From Actinomycetes bacterium (lineage in GTDB: Bacteria; Actinomycetota; Actinomycetes; Propionibacteriales; Nocardioidaceae): DNA of 64,000 bases. Below, piece by piece: positions 60,184-64,000 of the stretch. The position numbers and the translations under genes are program-made. The stretch is taken from NCBI GenBank assembly GCA_023460975.1, contig JAEWOG010000016.1, forward strand, positions 62,001 through 126,000. The letters run 5' to 3'. The notes beneath the pieces were generated by a model that did no database searches, was not told the origin of the DNA, and worked only from the letters and a program-made list of their open reading frames with translations. The number at the start of each line of letters is the position of its first letter. Positions within the stretch are counted from its first letter, which is position 1.

Positions 60184-61599
60184 GTGGAACTCGCCGACTA
60201 CCTGCGCATCCTGCGCAACCACTGGATCGGCGTCGTCGCCTTCATCGTGGCCACGGCCGTGCTGGCGTTCGCCTGGAGCAGCACCCAGCAGCCCGTGTAC
60301 GCCGCCAGTTCCGGCGGCTTCGTCACCTCGGGCGCGGGCGGGGACGCGGCCATGGACAACCTCAACGACTCCCTGTCGAAGTCGCGAGCAGCCTCGTACG
60401 TCGTCCTCGCCAAGGACCGCGCGACCGCCCAGATCGTGATCGACAACCTCGGCCTGGACACCACGCCCGAGGCGCTTGTCGGCAACGTCGAGGCCGCCCA
60501 GACGCCCGACACGGTCATCATCCAGATCACCGCCAAGGCGGGGACCGCGAAGGACGCCCAGCAGCTGGCGGACGCCTGGGTGCAGGCGCTCGCTGAGCGC
60601 GTCGACACCATCGAGACCAGCCAGAAGAGCACCAACACCACCTCGCCCACCGGCCAGGGCATGCGGATCGAGGTGTCCGAGTCGGCGCAGCTGCCGACGA
60701 GCCCGATCTCGCCGCAGACCGAGCGCAACGTCCTGCTCGGCGCTCTGCTCGGTGCGCTGCTCGGCTTCGGGTACGCGGTCGCGCGCTCCATGCTCGACCG
60801 GCGCCTGCGCAGCCCCGAGGACGTCGAGCGCGCGGCGAAGACGTCGGTGGTCGGCAGCATCCCCGAGGTGGGCAAGGACAGCAGCATCTTCGTCACCGCT
60901 TCGGGCGGCTCCGTGGAGGCCCAGGCGGCCGAGGCCGTGCGTCGTCTGCGCACCAACCTGTCGTACATGGACGTGGACAACCCGCCGCGCGCGATCGTGA
61001 TCACCAGCCCCAAGCAGGGTGACGGCAAGTCGACGATCTCCGCCAACCTGGCCCTCGCCATCGCCCTGTCGGGCCAGTCGGTCACCCTGATCGACTGCGA
61101 CCTGCGCCGCCCCAACGTCGCCAAGACCCTCGACGTCGACGACACGGTCGGCCTCACCGACGTGCTGGCCGGGCGGATCCCGCTCGCCGACGCGCTGCAG
61201 GAGCACCCGGAGTTCCCCGCGCTGACGATCCTGACCTGCGGCAACCGCCCGCCCAACCCGAGTGAGCTGCTCGGCTCCCAGGCCATGCGGACCGTCATCG
61301 AGACGCTCTCGCGCCACGGCATGGTGATCATCGACGCCCCGCCGCTGCTGCCCGTCACCGACGCCGCGATCGTCGCGCAGAACGCCGATGGCGCGCTGGT
61401 GACCGTCGGCGCCGGACGCACCATCGACACCGACCTCGCCCAGGCGATCGAGCACCTCACCCGGGTGCACGCCCGCCCGCTGGGCGTCATCATGAACCGG
61501 ATCACCCGGCGCACCGTGGGCTACGGCAACTACACCCAGTACGGCTACGGCCCGGACTCGTACGGCGAGGGCGCGGGCAAGCGTCGCGCCAACGCGTGA
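60184..61599 (+). CDS. Chain-length determinant/tyrosine autokinase (Wzz-BY-kinase)
   Basis: This 471-residue protein controls polysaccharide chain length. The N-terminal Wzz domain has a helix at about 16-33 and an outer part, with a second helix near 182-202. A cytoplasmic kinase domain follows with Walker A SPKQGDGKST, Walker A' VTLIDCDLRRP, and Walker B MVIIDAPPLLPVTDA. The C-terminus ends in a Tyr cluster, YGNYTQYGYGPDSYG, the usual autophosphorylation site. A GGGAG precedes the GTG start. The phosphatase at 33276 may reverse its phosphorylation. Confidence 0.92.
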   Translation: MELADYLRILRNHWIGVVAFIVATAVLAFAWSSTQQPVYAASSGGFVTSGAGGDAAMDNLNDSLSKSRAASYVVLAKDRATAQIVIDNLGLDTTPEALVGNVEAAQTPDTVIIQITAKAGTAKDAQQLADAWVQALAERVDTIETSQKSTNTTSPTGQGMRIEVSESAQLPTSPISPQTERNVLLGALLGALLGFGYAVARSMLDRRLRSPEDVERAAKTSVVGSIPEVGKDSSIFVTASGGSVEAQAAEAVRRLRTNLSYMDVDNPPRAIVITSPKQGDGKSTISANLALAIALSGQSVTLIDCDLRRPNVAKTLDVDDTVGLTDVLAGRIPLADALQEHPEFPALTILTCGNRPPNPSELLGSQAMRTVIETLSRHGMVIIDAPPLLPVTDAAIVAQNADGALVTVGAGRTIDTDLAQAIEHLTRVHARPLGVIMNRITRRTVGYGNYTQYGYGPDSYGEGAGKRRANA

Positions 61600-61612
61600 G
61601 GGACGCCATACT

Positions 61613-61700
61613 CCCGGTTTCCTCGTTCCGCTGAGGGGACCGGGGCCCGAACCTACCCTTGCAAGAGTCTCGGAGCAGCGCCGCGCGGTTGGGGAACCGC
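61613..61700. other. Structured intergenic leader between the autokinase and the Tat-exported protein
   Basis: A 12-bp stem with two G-U pairs (CCCGGTTTCCTC with GAGGGGACCGGG) is at 61613-61644. A perfect 6-bp hairpin (GCGGTT, loop GGGG, AACCGC) is at 61685-61700. No T-run follows the first, so it is a poor terminator. A structured 5' leader of the next gene is possible; no riboswitch family is recognised with confidence. Confidence 0.4.
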
Positions 61701-61732
61701 CCGGCATTCGACACTCATCAAAGGGGGGTGCC

Positions 61733-62314
61733 GTGGGCACCAACGACCTCGATCTCAACGAGGCCAACCAGTCCATCCCGTCACGACGTACGGTGCTGCG
61801 CACGGCAGCCTGGTCCGTGCCCGCAGTCAGCGTCGCGGCGGCTGCGCCGGCGTTCGCCCTCTCGGGTCCGGCCGTCCTCGACATCGTCACCGCGACCGCG
61901 GACTGGGGGGCCAACTACAACGTCCTGCAGCTCGCACCGCTCACCTACGCCCTCACGGTGAAGAACACCGGCGGCACGCAGAGCGGTCCGGTGACGGTGA
62001 CTCTCCGGATCCCCGGCGGGGGCTCCGACGTCTACTACCGCGCCATCACCACGCAGCCGACGGGTGGATGGACCGCCGCCACCAGCGACGACACCAGCGA
62101 CGGCCTGACGTACCACCACAAGCTCACGCTCACGCTGCCGGCAGGTCTGGCACCGGGCGCCAGCAGCTCGACCGTCATCACCATGGAGATGCGCGACCCC
62201 AACATCGCCGGCGGCAACCAGCGCCAGCAGGGCATCGCCCACAGCGCCAACGGTTCCGCGACGGACGGCCAGGGAGGCACGACCACGGACTCCCTTCCCG
62301 TGGTCTACGTCTGA
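61733..62314 (+). CDS. Tat-signal exported protein with beta-rich domain
   Basis: This 193-residue protein has a twin-arginine signal SRRTVLRTAAWSVPAV at about 17-32 with a cleavage region ending AAPAFA. The mature part is beta-type with many Thr and Gly, somewhat like a CARDB/DUF11 Ig-like domain (TYALTVKNTGGTQSGPVTVT). AAAGGGGGG precedes the GTG start, a very strong ribosome site. The signal sequence is nearly that of 40384-41295. Located just after the autokinase, it may be attached to or embedded in the polysaccharide layer. Confidence 0.75.
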   Translation: MGTNDLDLNEANQSIPSRRTVLRTAAWSVPAVSVAAAAPAFALSGPAVLDIVTATADWGANYNVLQLAPLTYALTVKNTGGTQSGPVTVTLRIPGGGSDVYYRAITTQPTGGWTAATSDDTSDGLTYHHKLTLTLPAGLAPGASSSTVITMEMRDPNIAGGNQRQQGIAHSANGSATDGQGGTTTDSLPVVYV

Positions 62315-62346
62315 CGCCTCACCCGTCGTCGGGCAGACTCTCCAGC

Positions 62347-62763
62347 ATGCCGCCACACCCCGACCGTGCCCGAGCGCTGCTCGTGGCGTACGCGGTCGGG
62401 GTGTGTGTCATCCTGCTGATGCCCACGGCCTCGCTCGCGATCTGGGTCGTCGGGAACACCTCCGACGTGCTCGAGGCGCTCGGCGTGCCGGCGGTCATCT
62501 CCGAACCCTCGCGGGTCGAGTTCCTCCTGAACATCCTGATGTTCACCCCGATCACGTTCATCGGGGCGTGGCACTGGCACCAGGTGCGCTGGACCGAGTG
62601 GGTGGCCTACACCTTCCTCGCGTCGGTCTCGTTCGAGCTCGTGCAGGCCATCGCCCTGCCCGGCCGCACCGCGCAGCATGCCGACGTGGTGGCCAACACC
62701 GCGGGAGGGCTGCTCGGTGCCGTTGCGTGCCTGGCCTACTTCCGGCTGATGGCACGCCGCTGA
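62347..62763 (+). CDS. VanZ-like family membrane protein
   Basis: This 138-residue protein has four hydrophobic segments: about 10-32, 58-78, 86-104 and 116-134. It has the VanZ hallmarks NILMFTPITFIG, SFELVQAI and HADVVANTAGGLLGA. VanZ-like proteins are common beside envelope genes; some affect glycopeptide sensitivity, but their biochemical role is unknown. The ATG at 62347 is preferred over the longer open frame because the hydrophobic start follows. It lies 32 bases after the Tat-protein gene, likely the same transcript, and ends just before a strong terminator. Confidence 0.82.
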   Translation: MPPHPDRARALLVAYAVGVCVILLMPTASLAIWVVGNTSDVLEALGVPAVISEPSRVEFLLNILMFTPITFIGAWHWHQVRWTEWVAYTFLASVSFELVQAIALPGRTAQHADVVANTAGGLLGAVACLAYFRLMARR

Positions 62764-62778
62764 CCCCCGTACGCACGC

Positions 62779-62810
62779 ACGCGGCCCCGGACCGAAGTCC
62801 GGGGCCGCGT
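62779..62810 (+). terminator. Intrinsic terminator after the VanZ-like gene
   Basis: A perfect 14-bp stem ACGCGGCCCCGGAC with GTCCGGGGCCGCGT surrounds a CGAA loop. It lies between converging genes, so it may stop transcripts from both sides. The following bases GTCTGTTCAG are only weakly T-rich. Confidence 0.75.
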
Positions 62811-62833
62811 GTCTGTTCAGCGGGGCTGAACGC

Positions 62834-64000
62834 TCAGGCCGGTGGGGCTGGCGGGTTCAGTACGTCAGCGAACCTGGCCGTGTAGTCGGTGATGACCCCG
62901 TCCGCATCCATCACCAGGGCGCGGCGCAGCTGCGCCGGGTCATTGGCGGTCCACACGCTGACCGTCATCCCTCGCGCGTGGGTCGCGGCGACTGCGGCCG
63001 GCGTCATCAGACCCACCTGGCCGTGGACCTCCTCCGCCCAGCCACTCCACTGGTCGAGCTGGACGACGGTGGGCGCGAAGACAGTCAGCGCGCCGACGGG
63101 GACATCGGGGTGCGTCGTGGCGAACTCCTCGAGCCAGGTGAGCCCGAACGAGGACACCGTCAGTCGACCATCCGCGGCCAGGTCGCCGAGCGGCCCCGAC
63201 GCGAGTTCCGTCGCCAGAACATCCGCGATGCCGGGCTTGCCCGACCCCGGATCAGGCGTGTTGCCGGGCACCTCGGGCGACTTGACCTCCAGCACCAGGT
63301 GGGTGTCGGGGCCGAGCGCGGCGATCGCCTCGTCCAGGGTGGGGATCTCCTCGCCCGCCCACTGCGGCCCGAACCATGAGCCCGCGTCGAGCTGCTTGAC
63401 CTGAGCGAGGGTGAACTCACCGATCGCCTTGTCGGCGTCTGCGGGGAAGACTTCCTCGACGTCCGTGGTCCGCTTGAAGTCGGCATCGTGGACGATGATC
63501 GGCTCGCCGTCGCTGGTGAGCTGCACGTCGATCTCCATCGACTCGGCGCCAGCAGCCACTGCCGTCTCGACGGCACCCACGGTCTGCTCGGGCGCGACGC
63601 CCGCTCCCGCCCGGTGCGCGATCGCAGTCGGGGTGCGCTCGGCGAACGTACGGACCGCAGCAACGCTGAGTGCCCCGTGTCCCTCCCACGCGGGCGCGGT
63701 GACGCGCAACCAGGTCGGGTACCCCAGCGCCGCGGCCGTCAGCGTGGTCGCGCCCGTGGCGTCGACGGCTCCACCGCTGCCCAGCACGACCCAGCTGCCA
63801 TCGAGGAACTGCTCGATGCGGACGGGGCGTCCGGCCTGGGCGGGCGCGAGCGTGACGGCAAACGAGATCGGGTCATGGGCGCGGGTGGACGCCATGGTGG
63901 CGTCCAGCGTCGATGCCGGCGGCGGGGGCGGCGGCGGGGGCGGGGGCGGGGGCGGGGGCGGGGGCGGGGTCGTACTGCCCGTTACCGCCATGGCGCCGCG
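62834..64000 (-). CDS. Glycerophosphodiester phosphodiesterase domain protein (5'-truncated)
   Basis: The first ATG in view is at 63991, but the frame stays open to the window edge. A run of 17 prolines (about residues 9-25 from that ATG) then begins, so the true start is probably further upstream. After a beta-like region (about 30-115), the GDPD catalytic part holds IAHRAGAGVAPEQ, MEIDVQLTSDGEPIIVHD and the later LVLEVKSPEVPG, the usual His/Glu/Asp metal site. It hydrolyses glycerophosphodiesters to glycerol phosphate. The polyproline segment looks like a wall-spanning linker of a secreted or surface enzyme. Confidence 0.87.
   Translation of the reverse strand, partial: RGAMAVTGSTTPPPPPPPPPPPPPPPPPASTLDATMASTRAHDPISFAVTLAPAQAGRPVRIEQFLDGSWVVLGSGGAVDATGATTLTAAALGYPTWLRVTAPAWEGHGALSVAAVRTFAERTPTAIAHRAGAGVAPEQTVGAVETAVAAGAESMEIDVQLTSDGEPIIVHDADFKRTTDVEEVFPADADKAIGEFTLAQVKQLDAGSWFGPQWAGEEIPTLDEAIAALGPDTHLVLEVKSPEVPGNTPDPGSGKPGIADVLATELASGPLGDLAADGRLTVSSFGLTWLEEFATTHPDVPVGALTVFAPTVVQLDQWSGWAEEVHGQVGLMTPAAVAATHARGMTVSVWTANDPAQLRRALVMDADGVITDYTARFADVLNPPAPPA

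Noticed and set aside
61640..61732. c-di-AMP (ydaO-type) riboswitch before the Tat-exported protein
   Set aside because: Only a GGGGAACC fragment resembles the motif; the rest of the conserved core could not be placed.

Overview
The window is about 64 kb of high-GC DNA from an actinobacterium. The closest fit is a Nocardioides-like member of the Propionibacteriales. The reasons are dense use of the hexamer CGTACG, many GTG starts, ATGA/GTGA gene overlaps, apparently leaderless genes, a menaquinone pathway, and gene orders shared with mycobacteria (hemL-phosphatase-resA-ccdA-resB-ccsB; XRE regulator-hbhA-DUF2516). The genus is inferred. No rRNA, tRNA, integrase or transposase gene was seen.

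Layout. 1-10.5 kb: a truncated cytochrome P450, then menaquinone genes menF, menD, menC, menE and menA, with an MBL-fold hydrolase, a secreted GH16 protein and an MFS transporter among them. 10.5-18.3 kb: an Eis-like acetyltransferase, two small membrane proteins and the minus-strand hemL/cytochrome c maturation operon. 18.3-28.3 kb: nucleotide-sugar genes (galE, two gmd-type genes, rmlA, rmlB, an rmlC-rmlD fusion), an ECF sigma factor with a likely regulator, and a DUF4012 protein. 28.7-31 kb: a cupin and the hbhA locus, with a perfect palindrome upstream of its regulator. 31-41.3 kb: asparaginase II, sulfate activation (cysC, cysD, cysN), a low-molecular-weight phosphatase, a TauE-type permease, a BKACE enzyme, dtd, a GH16 lipoprotein and a Tat-exported protein. 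41.4-62.8 kb: a Wzx/Wzy-type surface polysaccharide locus. It has an initiating glycosyl-1-phosphate transferase, UDP-FucNAc genes fnlA/B/C, a probable UDP-QuiNAc route, glycosyltransferases, a flippase, a polymerase, and a Wzz/tyrosine autokinase. The right edge holds a partial phosphodiesterase with a polyproline tract.

The polysaccharide genes fit together as one pathway. RmlABCD supplies dTDP-rhamnose, Gmd supplies GDP-6-deoxy-4-keto-mannose, and Fnl and WbpM/WbpV-like enzymes supply N-acetylated 6-deoxy sugars. A lipid-linked unit is then built, flipped, polymerised and length-controlled. Inside this locus is a three-gene cassette of unknown role: an HPr-kinase-like protein, a PqqD-nucleotidyltransferase fusion and a small PqqD-like protein. 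It is the best candidate here for an undescribed system.

The intergenic DNA is also unusual. Two arrays carry inverted copies of GTCATACAAA, including 76-bp elements with perfect 13-bp terminal inverted repeats. A second palindromic family (core TCGACAAGCTCAACCAGCG) is concentrated at 34.9-41.3 kb and has entered the cysN coding sequence. A third, double-hairpin element occurs twice in opposite orientation. The 42.4-48.9 kb segment has a different base composition and is probably a later acquisition.
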